From positions 87,834 through 151,833 of the forward strand of contig JBCCTQ010000005.1 in assembly GCA_039198225.1 (NCBI GenBank): 64,000 nt of DNA, read 5' to 3'. The position numbers and the translations under genes are program-made. Of the stretch, positions 34,419 to 42,106 are shown piece after piece (the first letter of the stretch is position 1; every line of letters begins with the position of its first letter). The stretch is from JASJAR01 sp039198225 (GTDB lineage: Bacteria > Pseudomonadota > Alphaproteobacteria > Rhodobacterales > Rhodobacteraceae). Below the pieces are notes generated by a model. That model was not told the DNA's origin. It made no database searches and saw only the letters and a program-made list of their open reading frames with translations.

Positions 34419-37223
34419 ATGGATGACCAAACGCCCGACGCCAACGAACTACGTATCCCAGTCGCGGCCTTGGGCACGGCTCTCATTTCAGAGGGCTGGC
34501 TACTCATATTTGATCGTGAAACCAGAACGTTAAAGCAGGTTAACGAGGCCGCGCTAAACGCCCTTGAATTGTCGGAAGACGCCCTGCAAAGTTATGATTT
34601 CGATGCTCTCTTTGCCGACGACGTACGACCGTCGGGCGAGATTTGGCAAACTGCCGAGACGAACGGGTCTTTTTGCTGTGAGGCCGGTTTGGTCGCGGTT
34701 CTCTCCAACGTTTCGCACCGGGTCAGGATCATTGCGGTTGCCCCATCGGAAGGACCAGCCGACTTGGTGGTCCACGCCGCCCCGAACGGGAGCACCGCGA
34801 ACGAAGGCGCCAGCGCCGCGGTAAGTCACTTACTCGGTCCCGCAGAAGAAAATATCGGCATCATCCGTTTTGATGCGGACGGCGTGGTCATTGAGGCCAA
34901 CGAAAAGGCTGCCATGACGCTGGAGTATTACGGCGAAGACCTTGCAGGCAAACCCCAAGATCAATTGTGGCACAAAGATCTGGCCATGTCGGAGCACTAC
35001 TTTGAGTTTTGGAACAAGCTTCGCGAGGGCCGGATCGTCGAAGAGACGCACAAGCATTTAGGCGGCGAGGGCAGCGCAATCTGGCTTCACAGTACCTACG
35101 TTCCAGTCAAAGACGAGGCTGGGTCGTTGGCGTCCGTGCTCCAATACATGATGGATGTCACCAACATTCAAGCCGTTGCTGAGAACGATGCGAAACGAGC
35201 AAATGCCGTTTGGTCCGCCCTGGCGATGGCTGAATACGATTCCGACGGTCATATCGTCTCGGCGAGCCCCGCAATGGTGGAGTGTCTCCGCGCAAACCCC
35301 GATGAGATAGTCGGGAAACTCATTGGCCGCTATCTCAACGACGAATTTGCGCGGGGCAAGGCCTTCCAGGATCTATGGAAAAACGTCTCAAACGGATCAA
35401 CCGAATGCCTCGACGTTCGCCATGCTACCGAGAACAAGGAAACCTTGATTACACGGAGCATATTTGCGCCGCAAACTGACGCCGAGGGCAAAGTGAGTGG
35501 TGTTTACGAAGTCGCAATCGATGTGACTGCTACGCTGAACAAACTGCAAAATATGGACACTCGGTTCAGCGCTATACAGAGCGGTTTGGTCATAGCGGAA
35601 TTCGATCTCTCGCGCAGATTGCTGGCGGCCAATAGATCTTACATGCGGCTCATGGAGCTTGAGGACGAGGCCATCGGTGAGCTCAATCACAGTGACACGG
35701 TTCCTTTAGATTTCGCCAACAACCAGCGCTATCGTGCGTTTTGGGACAAACTGGTGAACGGAGAACATGTCGCCGGCCAATTCGAGCGGCGTCGTCCCGA
35801 CGGGGCGCATGTGTGGATTAATTCCGTCTATATGCCGCTTCTGAACGAATCCAACGGCATAGTTGACCGGGTCCTTTTCTACGGAATGGATATCAGCGAG
35901 ACCAAGCGGAGGTTCCTCAACCTCGATGCGCAATTCAATGCGCTTGATCGATCAATGGGTGTGATCGAATTTGACCTGGATAGCAAAATTCTGGCCGTAA
36001 ACAAAGTGTTTGCGGATGTCGTCGGTTACCCAGCCGAAGAACTGATTGGCCGAAAGCACGCGTCTCTGTGCTCGACGGAATATGCAAAGAGCGAGGCATA
36101 TCGTACGTTTTGGGAGAAGCTCCGAAACGGCGATTTTGTTGCGGACGAGGTGCAGCGGGTCGGCGCAGGCGAGAAAGAGATTTGGCTTCAAGCAAGTTAT
36201 AATCCAATCAAGGATCAAAAGGGAGATGTAAACCGCGTTGTAAAGTTGGCCTTTGACATAACAGACTCCAAAAAACAGCTCATGGATCTCGAGCGAAAGT
36301 GGTGGTCGACAAGAGACAGCCACGCGATTTGCGAATTGACGGCAGATGGAAAGATAACGGGTGCCAATGACGCGTTCCTTCGCCTGTTCGGGTATACCTT
36401 GCGCGAAGTCGTTGGCCAGCATCACTCTATGTTCTGTTCTCCAGACACAGTTCAAGGTTCAGAGTACCGAGATTTTTGGCTGAAGATCGGGCGTGGTGAA
36501 GCCCAATCGGGATTGTTCGAATATGTGGGCCGGTTTGACCGGGACATTTCGGTAGATGCCCATTACGTCCCAATGCGGGATCAAAACGAGAACGTCATCG
36601 GTACTCTACTATTTGCCTTTGATGTGACAGAGCACCAAGTGCTTAAAAAGGAAATCGCCGAGCACTCGACGGTGGTGGTACAAGACATTGAGACAGTTCT
36701 CGATACCAATGCCCAGTTCGAAGCGGATATGGAGGCCCTCACGACATCGATCCGTGACTTTCAATCTGCGATGGTGGACGGACATACTCAATTGTCGACC
36801 AATCTCGAAGACATCGCCGGCGTCACGACCGCGATGGAGCGCATATCAGAGATTGTCGATATGCTCTCCGAGATTGCCGTTCAGACGAACTTGTTGGCAT
36901 TCAATGCGGCAATTGAGGCCGCACGGGCAGGCGAGCACGGTGTTGGATTCTCAATTGTCGCCGATGAGGTTCGCAAGCTTGCGGAGCGAAACGCCGATGC
37001 CGCTCGGGACATTTCGCGTCAGCTCGACTCTGCCACAAACCTGATCCAAAGGGGCGCTGGTGGTACGGAGAAAACGGTTGGATTGGTCAACGAAACCGTG
37101 GCTAGATTGAGGTCTAATGACACGACGATGTCTCAAATGGTCATGCGATGTAAGGACCAGGCGGACTCAATTCAGAGCATCAATGAGGCCGTTGGAAAGT
37201 TGGCCGGCGGTGAACAGTCTTGA
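34419..37223 (+). CDS. Soluble multi-PAS methyl-accepting chemotaxis protein
   Basis: A 934-residue chemoreceptor with no membrane segment and no HAMP domain, so it acts in the cytoplasm. After a shorter PAS-like region (about 15-105) come five related PAS repeats of about 122 residues (roughly 140-260, 265-380, 385-505, 510-625, 630-750), each with the tail pattern YRxFWxKLxxGE followed by a WLxxxYxPIxD strand and a DIT exit. The C-terminal signalling hairpin (about 790-925) has the tip EIAVQTNLLAFNAAIEAARAGE and VADEVRKLAER. No haem or flavin-binding residues can be assigned by eye. The stop overlaps a triple-CheW gene, and gvpN follows 59 bases after that, so the receptor may be transcribed with the gas vesicle genes. 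Confidence 0.92.
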   Translation: MDDQTPDANELRIPVAALGTALISEGWLLIFDRETRTLKQVNEAALNALELSEDALQSYDFDALFADDVRPSGEIWQTAETNGSFCCEAGLVAVLSNVSHRVRIIAVAPSEGPADLVVHAAPNGSTANEGASAAVSHLLGPAEENIGIIRFDADGVVIEANEKAAMTLEYYGEDLAGKPQDQLWHKDLAMSEHYFEFWNKLREGRIVEETHKHLGGEGSAIWLHSTYVPVKDEAGSLASVLQYMMDVTNIQAVAENDAKRANAVWSALAMAEYDSDGHIVSASPAMVECLRANPDEIVGKLIGRYLNDEFARGKAFQDLWKNVSNGSTECLDVRHATENKETLITRSIFAPQTDAEGKVSGVYEVAIDVTATLNKLQNMDTRFSAIQSGLVIAEFDLSRRLLAANRSYMRLMELEDEAIGELNHSDTVPLDFANNQRYRAFWDKLVNGEHVAGQFERRRPDGAHVWINSVYMPLLNESNGIVDRVLFYGMDISETKRRFLNLDAQFNALDRSMGVIEFDLDSKILAVNKVFADVVGYPAEELIGRKHASLCSTEYAKSEAYRTFWEKLRNGDFVADEVQRVGAGEKEIWLQASYNPIKDQKGDVNRVVKLAFDITDSKKQLMDLERKWWSTRDSHAICELTADGKITGANDAFLRLFGYTLREVVGQHHSMFCSPDTVQGSEYRDFWLKIGRGEAQSGLFEYVGRFDRDISVDAHYVPMRDQNENVIGTLLFAFDVTEHQVLKKEIAEHSTVVVQDIETVLDTNAQFEADMEALTTSIRDFQSAMVDGHTQLSTNLEDIAGVTTAMERISEIVDMLSEIAVQTNLLAFNAAIEAARAGEHGVGFSIVADEVRKLAERNADAARDISRQLDSATNLIQRGAGGTEKTVGLVNETVARLRSNDTTMSQMVMRCKDQADSIQSINEAVGKLAGGEQS

Positions 37224-38692
37224 CTGCTACGGCTTCTGACTGTCCTATTGCCGACACCAAAAAATTCGGCGTATTGGAAGCAAGTGGTCGGCTGATTGGT
37301 GTTGAAATCGGGTGCCTCGCCGAAATTTGCAAGGTCCACGAAATATTGCCGCTCTTTTCCCCTAGCCAAGACATATTGGGGGTGGTCGACCTCCGCGGCA
37401 CCATGATCCCGCTTCTCGATCCGATGATGCTATGCCAAGGTGTCGCGACGGCAGAGGCACCCGCACTTGCCGCGATCCTGCGGCAAGGTCGGAATTTGGT
37501 GGCACTTGGCTGTGATCGAGCAATAAAGATTGCCGACTTCGATTCGGCTAAAATTCAAGCGCTCTACGAGAATGGGTTAGAGTATCGGGGGACGCCAATA
37601 CTCAGCGGTATTCTCGAAGACGGGGCCAGTATAAATCTCATTGACACGGCTCTAGTCTTTTCGAAACCCGATTTACCGAAGGGACAAACCGAGGAAAGCC
37701 GAGGGCGCAATGAGAACGCCTCTGGCGCAGCGCGGGCTTACCTGACGTTTGAAGCTGGCGGGGCAACTTTCGCACTCGACGCTATTCGGATTTTTGGCAC
37801 TGTGCCCCGAAGACCGATTGAGCGAACCAGCCTGAGCCATGGGTCTTGCCTCGGAGAGATCAGCTATCTCGGCCGTCGTATCCCGACGATGGATGCGACG
37901 AAAGTGCTGGGTCTTGGGGACACCCTCCGGCAGGATCAATCCGAAATCGTAGTCGTCAACTTCGGGGACGGCCGTCAGTTGGGTTTTGCCGTGGATGAAA
38001 TCCAACAAATCCGCATGATACACAAGCGCGAACACGTAGACTTGCCGAATGTGTTGGCCGCGGTCGAAGCGCCTTTTTCTTCGGTTCTCTCGCTCGACGG
38101 AGAGCAGCAAGTCTTTGTGATTGATCCGGAGCAATTGCTTGCGCGGGAGGAGTTGGACACGATGGCCAGCCTCTCCGATCGATCCGAAACCGATAAAACT
38201 ACCAAAGAAAGAATCGCCTCGGCTTCCAAAGGCTCGAAAGGTGCTGTCCGGTCTGCGGGGCACCGCTGCCTTGTCTTCACTGCGGGCGTCAAGCTGTGTG
38301 CACCTGTCACAGAGGTTGTGGGCGTGTTGGCTTCCGTGGGTAAGCTGACCCCCTTTGGTGGTGACGCGTCAGCCTTTTTGGGCTTTTTCTCCCATGGGAA
38401 TACGTCGGTGCCCTTGCTTTCGCTGGCCAAAGAGCTCGGCATGGCCCTTCCCGATCAGGATTCGGATACGAGAATCTTGCTCGTGGGCTCCGCAGAGCAC
38501 CGGATCGGCTATCTCGTTGACAGCGTCGATGGGGTCGAAATCGCGGAAACCCTCACAGATGCTGAACATGACAATTATTTATCCGATGAAATTGCTGTTC
38601 TGAAGACGTCAAAAGGCAAGGAGGTTCTGCCCCATCTCGTTCTGGGAGCGATGGCGGCCGAGTGTGCGATCCCCAGTGCACAACCCGGTTAA
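37220..38692 (+). CDS. Triple CheW-domain adaptor protein
   Basis: A 490-residue protein starting at a TTG in a TTGA overlap with the chemoreceptor stop; no better in-frame start exists before the first domain. Three CheW-like units can be followed: about 12-150 (GVEIGCLAEICKVHEI, LGVVDLRGTMIPLLD), 170-320 (ALDAIRIFGTVPR, ISYLGRRIPTMD, GFAVDEIQQI) and 345-485 (GVKLCAPVTEVVGV, FFSHGNTSVPLLSLAKELG, IGYLVDSVDGVE). CheW proteins couple chemoreceptors to the CheA kinase, but normally have one domain. With no CheA, CheB or CheR near, it may form a scaffold for the upstream soluble receptor, feeding a distant kinase, or act without one. Confidence 0.88.
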   Translation: MTATASDCPIADTKKFGVLEASGRLIGVEIGCLAEICKVHEILPLFSPSQDILGVVDLRGTMIPLLDPMMLCQGVATAEAPALAAILRQGRNLVALGCDRAIKIADFDSAKIQALYENGLEYRGTPILSGILEDGASINLIDTALVFSKPDLPKGQTEESRGRNENASGAARAYLTFEAGGATFALDAIRIFGTVPRRPIERTSLSHGSCLGEISYLGRRIPTMDATKVLGLGDTLRQDQSEIVVVNFGDGRQLGFAVDEIQQIRMIHKREHVDLPNVLAAVEAPFSSVLSLDGEQQVFVIDPEQLLAREELDTMASLSDRSETDKTTKERIASASKGSKGAVRSAGHRCLVFTAGVKLCAPVTEVVGVLASVGKLTPFGGDASAFLGFFSHGNTSVPLLSLAKELGMALPDQDSDTRILLVGSAEHRIGYLVDSVDGVEIAETLTDAEHDNYLSDEIAVLKTSKGKEVLPHLVLGAMAAECAIPSAQPG

Positions 38693-38751
38693 CCACTCGC
38701 AAATACTTACGACAGTAAAAGGGCAGGTATTAGAGTCGAAGGAAGAAATCC

Positions 38752-39681
38752 TTGGAGCGATCCAACCAGCGGTCCGACCGTCGAAGGAACACCTCAGAGG
38801 CTGCAAGAGCAGTTCTTGAGCGGAAGACAGTCTTTTTTGAGAACGCTGAACTCTGCGACCTGATCAAGCGCGCGACGGAGTACATGCGTGCTGGCGTTTG
38901 CGTCCACTTTTCCGGCTCGGCGGGTATTGGAAAGTCGTCACTTGCCTTTCGCGTTGCGGAAAATCTCGGCCGACCCATCTCACTGATGTCCGGAAATGAG
39001 TGGCTTACAGCACAAGACTTTATCGGCCGCGAGGCCGGATCGACCACGTCTACGGTCGTCGATCACTATATTCAAAGTGTTAGGCGTACGGAAAAGAGGG
39101 TTACAAAGGATTGGCGGGCATCGGTCCTCGCAGCATCTATGGCCCAGGGTCACACGCTCATCTACGACGAATTCACGCGCGCCACGCCCGAGGCTAACGC
39201 CACACTTCTTTCGGTGTTGGAAGAGGGCATTCTGGTGTCAGCGGATCAAGCGGATGCTCCACCTTATCTCGAAGCTCACCCTGAATTTCGTGTCATCCTG
39301 ACCTCGAATGCCAAGGATTATCTCGGCGTCAATCCGGCCCCTGATGCCCTATTGGACAGGGTCTTGACGATGCCGATGGCCGAGCCGAGTGTCGAAACGC
39401 TCGCAGGAATTGCCTCGCTCCGAACCGGGGCTGATCTGCCGCTGAGCATGAGAATTGTCGAGATTGTCTCAAAGCTTCGCCACAATGCTCAAAACGAGAA
39501 AGTATCGACGCTCAGAACGGCCATGCTGATCGCGCGTATCGCTGCCGCCCGAGCAGGCTCGGATCCTCTGTCAGATGCATCGCTTTCGGGAATTGCCGCG
39601 GACGTTTTGATCGGACGCGGCTTGGTCAGCAATGTCGACGAAGTCGCTTCGGCCTTCGGTAGAGAAACCCGGGCCGCGTAA
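38752..39681 (+). CDS. gvpN: Gas vesicle protein GvpN, MoxR-like AAA ATPase
   Basis: A 309-residue ATPase of the GvpN family, needed for full-sized gas vesicles. It has a Walker A GSAGIGKSS following the family lead-in AGVCVHFS, the LMSGNEWLTAQDFIG segment, Walker B LIYDEFTRA and sensor region FRVILTSNAKDYLGVNPAPDALLDR. The start is a TTG at 38752 with AAGGA about eight bases upstream; the next in-frame ATG would remove the VFFENAEL region conserved in the family. It is the first gvp gene and lies 59 bases beyond the triple-CheW stop without an obvious terminator. Confidence 0.92.
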   Translation: MERSNQRSDRRRNTSEAARAVLERKTVFFENAELCDLIKRATEYMRAGVCVHFSGSAGIGKSSLAFRVAENLGRPISLMSGNEWLTAQDFIGREAGSTTSTVVDHYIQSVRRTEKRVTKDWRASVLAASMAQGHTLIYDEFTRATPEANATLLSVLEEGILVSADQADAPPYLEAHPEFRVILTSNAKDYLGVNPAPDALLDRVLTMPMAEPSVETLAGIASLRTGADLPLSMRIVEIVSKLRHNAQNEKVSTLRTAMLIARIAAARAGSDPLSDASLSGIAADVLIGRGLVSNVDEVASAFGRETRAA

Positions 39682-39697
39682 AGGAGTTTTCGATATC

Positions 39698-39922
39698 ATG
39701 CGACGCCTCAAACAGTTTGCGCCGAAAAAGGCTCCGCCAAGCCGTGCCCCAAGGGCGCACACCAAAAAAGAGGCCGCGCTCCGTCTTGTGGCATTGGAAT
39801 TCGGGGTGGAGCGTTTGGAAGTTCAAATGGAGCATATGCGGCGCCAACTCGATGCAGGCACAGTGGAGCTCGATCGGCAATCGAGGCTTCGGCATGAGCT
39901 GGTCGCGAAGATAAGAGCCTAG
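39698..39922 (+). CDS. Small basic coiled-coil protein in the gas vesicle operon
   Basis: A 74-residue protein: a basic, proline-rich head (MRRLKQFAPKKAPPSRAPRA) and a helical remainder with heptad spacing (LEFGVERLEVQMEHMRRQL). AAGGAG lies 11 bases upstream of the ATG. It sits between gvpN and gvpO. It does not match a gvp family I can name; short coiled-coil accessory proteins occur in other gas vesicle clusters, so a minor assembly role is possible. Confidence 0.65.
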   Translation: MRRLKQFAPKKAPPSRAPRAHTKKEAALRLVALEFGVERLEVQMEHMRRQLDAGTVELDRQSRLRHELVAKIRA

Positions 39923-39932
39923 GGGGCCCCAA

Positions 39933-40241
39933 ATGGTCGCAACGCCAAACCCTAAAGACTTCGGAGACGTGCCGCAGAAGTCGATGTCGGTGGCCGAGGC
40001 AATTGCAAAAGCCCGCATGGCCATGGCCGCAATAACGCCCGCGCCAGTAGACGCGGTGCGCAGCTGTCAACGGCGGGAGAGCAACGGCTGGACAGCGACA
40101 GTCGAAGTGATCGAAAGCCCAGCCCGACTGGGCGACAATGACCTCATCTCGGCCTACGAGATCGCCATCGATGAATTCGGAGAAATACAACAATTTCAGA
40201 GAATTGGGCGTTACCATCGTGAAGATCAGACGCTGGCATGA
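39933..40241 (+). CDS. gvpO: Gas vesicle protein GvpO
   Basis: A 102-residue protein whose second half fits the GvpO family: NGWTATVEVIES, then DLISAYEIAIDEFGEIQQFQRIGRYHRED, the tryptophan-valine-glutamate to RYHR pattern typical of this family. The N-terminal 45 residues are Ala/Met-rich and less conserved. In haloarchaea GvpO is essential for vesicle formation, role unclear. AGGGGG precedes the ATG, and the stop overlaps gvpJ by four bases. Confidence 0.9.
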   Translation: MVATPNPKDFGDVPQKSMSVAEAIAKARMAMAAITPAPVDAVRSCQRRESNGWTATVEVIESPARLGDNDLISAYEIAIDEFGEIQQFQRIGRYHREDQTLA

Positions 40242-40558
40242 GCATCCAGGTCCAAAGCCCCGTTCACAATGACAGCCTCGCCGAAGTTGTTGAACGCATA
40301 CTTGAAAAGGGTGTCGTTATCGCCGGCGATATTTCGGTTTCATTGGTCGGAATTGAACTGCTAACGATCCGTCTCCGCATGCTCATCGCAACAGTCGATA
40401 AAGCGAAAGAGATGGGCATAAACTGGTGGGAAAGCGACCCTTATCTGACCTCCCGAACCGAAGACTTGGTGGAGGAAAACAGGTCTCTCTTTGAGCGCCT
40501 CGATCGCATGGAAAACACGCTGGCCGCTATAGCCGAAGAACGAGGAGGCGCGGAATGA
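40238..40558 (+). CDS. gvpJ: Gas vesicle GvpA/GvpJ-family structural protein (GvpJ-type)
   Basis: A 106-residue member of the GvpA family. The core reads SLAEVVERILEKGVVIAGDISVSLVGIELLTIRLRMLIATVDKAKE in overall pattern, then INWWESDPYL and a coiled-coil tail (EENRSLFERLDRMENTL). The WWESDPYL block and charged tail mark GvpJ, as in Bacillus megaterium, while the SVSLVGIELL part is closer to GvpA. GvpA forms the ribbed wall and GvpJ is a minor part thought to act in the tips. Because no 70-residue GvpA gene is in the cluster, this protein could also have to serve as, or nucleate, the wall. Confidence 0.88.
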   Translation: MSIQVQSPVHNDSLAEVVERILEKGVVIAGDISVSLVGIELLTIRLRMLIATVDKAKEMGINWWESDPYLTSRTEDLVEENRSLFERLDRMENTLAAIAEERGGAE

Positions 40559-41109
40559 GCAGGGAGTCGAAGAAGGGTTTCAACGATCTACGGCAGGAAG
40601 TTGATATTCGCTTAGACGGTCTTCTCGGCGAAGTTGGCAAAGTCCTGGGTGAAGCCTTCGAAAAGCTTGAAGAGGGCGCCAGTGAATTGCGCCATAGCCA
40701 AGACATCCAAACGAGCAAAGGACCTGTGCGCGCCGAAGCAGGCATCCGTGTTCGCATGGGAGGGGCGACCTTTGGGCCCGGGACGAATGAAGTAGACCCC
40801 CGTCCCGTGAATGAAACGCCCTCCGACGGTCATTCCCGCCGGTCGCCTGCGACCCGTCCTATCGCCGCGTCAATCCTCACGGAGCCGGGGTTTTGGAACC
40901 TGACGGCGGATCTTCCTGGCGTCGCTGAAGAAGGCCTTGATCTCGCGGTCAAGAACGGTGTCCTCACCATCCATGCGCGCGCCTCAGAGCGAACGTATCA
41001 GGGCAAGTTTGAAGTTCCGGAAGGGATAGGGCGGGACGCGCTCGATATTTCGATGAAAAACGGAATACTGGATGTCACCGCGACACTGCCAGGCGCAGAC
41101 GTCCAATGA
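40555..41109 (+). CDS. gvpH: Gas vesicle protein GvpH, Hsp20 family
   Basis: A 184-residue protein with an alpha-crystallin/Hsp20 domain in its C-terminal 80 residues (WNLTADLPGVAEEGLDLAVKNGVLTI and LDISMKNGILDVTA) and a long N-terminal part with a predicted helix (about 5-45) and a disordered proline/serine stretch. GvpH acts as a small chaperone or regulator during vesicle assembly. It overlaps both neighbours by four bases. Confidence 0.88.
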   Translation: MSRESKKGFNDLRQEVDIRLDGLLGEVGKVLGEAFEKLEEGASELRHSQDIQTSKGPVRAEAGIRVRMGGATFGPGTNEVDPRPVNETPSDGHSRRSPATRPIAASILTEPGFWNLTADLPGVAEEGLDLAVKNGVLTIHARASERTYQGKFEVPEGIGRDALDISMKNGILDVTATLPGADVQ

Positions 41110-41870
41110 TTTATCTCTATGGCTTGCTTGACCGAAGGGCTTCCGGCGCGGCTGAACACCTGCGGTCGATTGAAGGAGTGACTGGCCCAATTGAGGTTGT
41201 GAGCCATCCCACTTGCCAGCTCATTTGCGGGGCCTTTGACGGCCAGATGATCCTTCCAAAGCGTCGCAACCTTTTGGCCCATGCGCGCGTTCTCGAAGCT
41301 GCTTTGACCATTGGGACAGTCTTGCCAATGCGTTTTGGCATGTCAGCCGAAAGCCGCGAAAGCGTGCAACGTATGTTGGAGCAGCAAAGTGCTGCAATCG
41401 AAAGCGAGATGGCGCAACTTACCGGACTGGTGGAGCTGGGGCTCCGCGTCTCCTACGACCGTGATCCTTCGCTCGCACAGCAATTGTCGCGCCATCCAGA
41501 ATTAAAGAGCGAACATAGGCGTCTAAGGGCGGCTAAGCCCCACAATCAATTTGAGCAGGCAGAGTTTGGTCGTCGCCTCGGAGAGGCCCTCGATCGCCAT
41601 CGTACAGATGCCCAACACAAACTGATCGGTGCTTTGAAGCCCTATGTGGCGGATCTGGTCATTCGGCGACCGAACGATGAGGCGGAGGTTCTCGCGGCTG
41701 ACCTCCTGGTGGACCAGAGCCAAGAAGCGGGTTTGGCGGACGTACTTGCTACGTTGCTGGCGGATCTTGATTTCGGCGGAGGAAGCGAACCAAGCATTCA
41801 GATAATTGGCCCAGAACCGCCATTCAATTTCGTCAGGGTCACTTTGCCTGCTCTCACGGAGGCGGCCTGA
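41106..41870 (+). CDS. gvpF: Gas vesicle protein GvpF/GvpL family (copy 1, most typical)
   Basis: A 254-residue member of the GvpF/GvpL family: N-terminal ferredoxin-like half (IYLYGLLDRR, HARVLEAAL, TVLPMRFGM) and a helical and beta C-terminal half ending IIGPEPPFNFVRV, all canonical. GvpF binds GvpA and probably prevents its premature aggregation. This copy keeps the PMRFG motif intact and is the closest of four F/L proteins here to the canonical form. Confidence 0.93.
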   Translation: MIYLYGLLDRRASGAAEHLRSIEGVTGPIEVVSHPTCQLICGAFDGQMILPKRRNLLAHARVLEAALTIGTVLPMRFGMSAESRESVQRMLEQQSAAIESEMAQLTGLVELGLRVSYDRDPSLAQQLSRHPELKSEHRRLRAAKPHNQFEQAEFGRRLGEALDRHRTDAQHKLIGALKPYVADLVIRRPNDEAEVLAADLLVDQSQEAGLADVLATLLADLDFGGGSEPSIQIIGPEPPFNFVRVTLPALTEAA

Positions 41871-42106
41871 TGGGGCTCCTGCGGCGGCTTGCGCTCCTGC
41901 CAATTACCGGCCCATTCGATGCGAGCCTTTGGGTCGCAGCAAAGCTCACTGAGCAGATCGATGCCGAGCGCAACAATCCCGCGGAGCTTCAAGCCACACT
42001 TGCTCGCGCAGAACAACAATTGCTGGCCGGCGAATTGACGGAGGATCAATACGATCAGATCGAGGACGACCTCCTTTTGCGTCTCCGAACTGCCACTATT
42101 CGATGA
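41870..42106 (+). CDS. gvpG: Gas vesicle protein GvpG
   Basis: A 78-residue protein with the GvpG pattern: LLRRLALLPITGPF at the start, VAAKLTEQIDAE, then LLAGELTEDQYDQIEDDLLLRL. GvpG is a short helical minor component that interacts with GvpF/L. The ATG overlaps the gvpF stop (TGATG). Confidence 0.92.
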   Translation: MGLLRRLALLPITGPFDASLWVAAKLTEQIDAERNNPAELQATLARAEQQLLAGELTEDQYDQIEDDLLLRLRTATIR

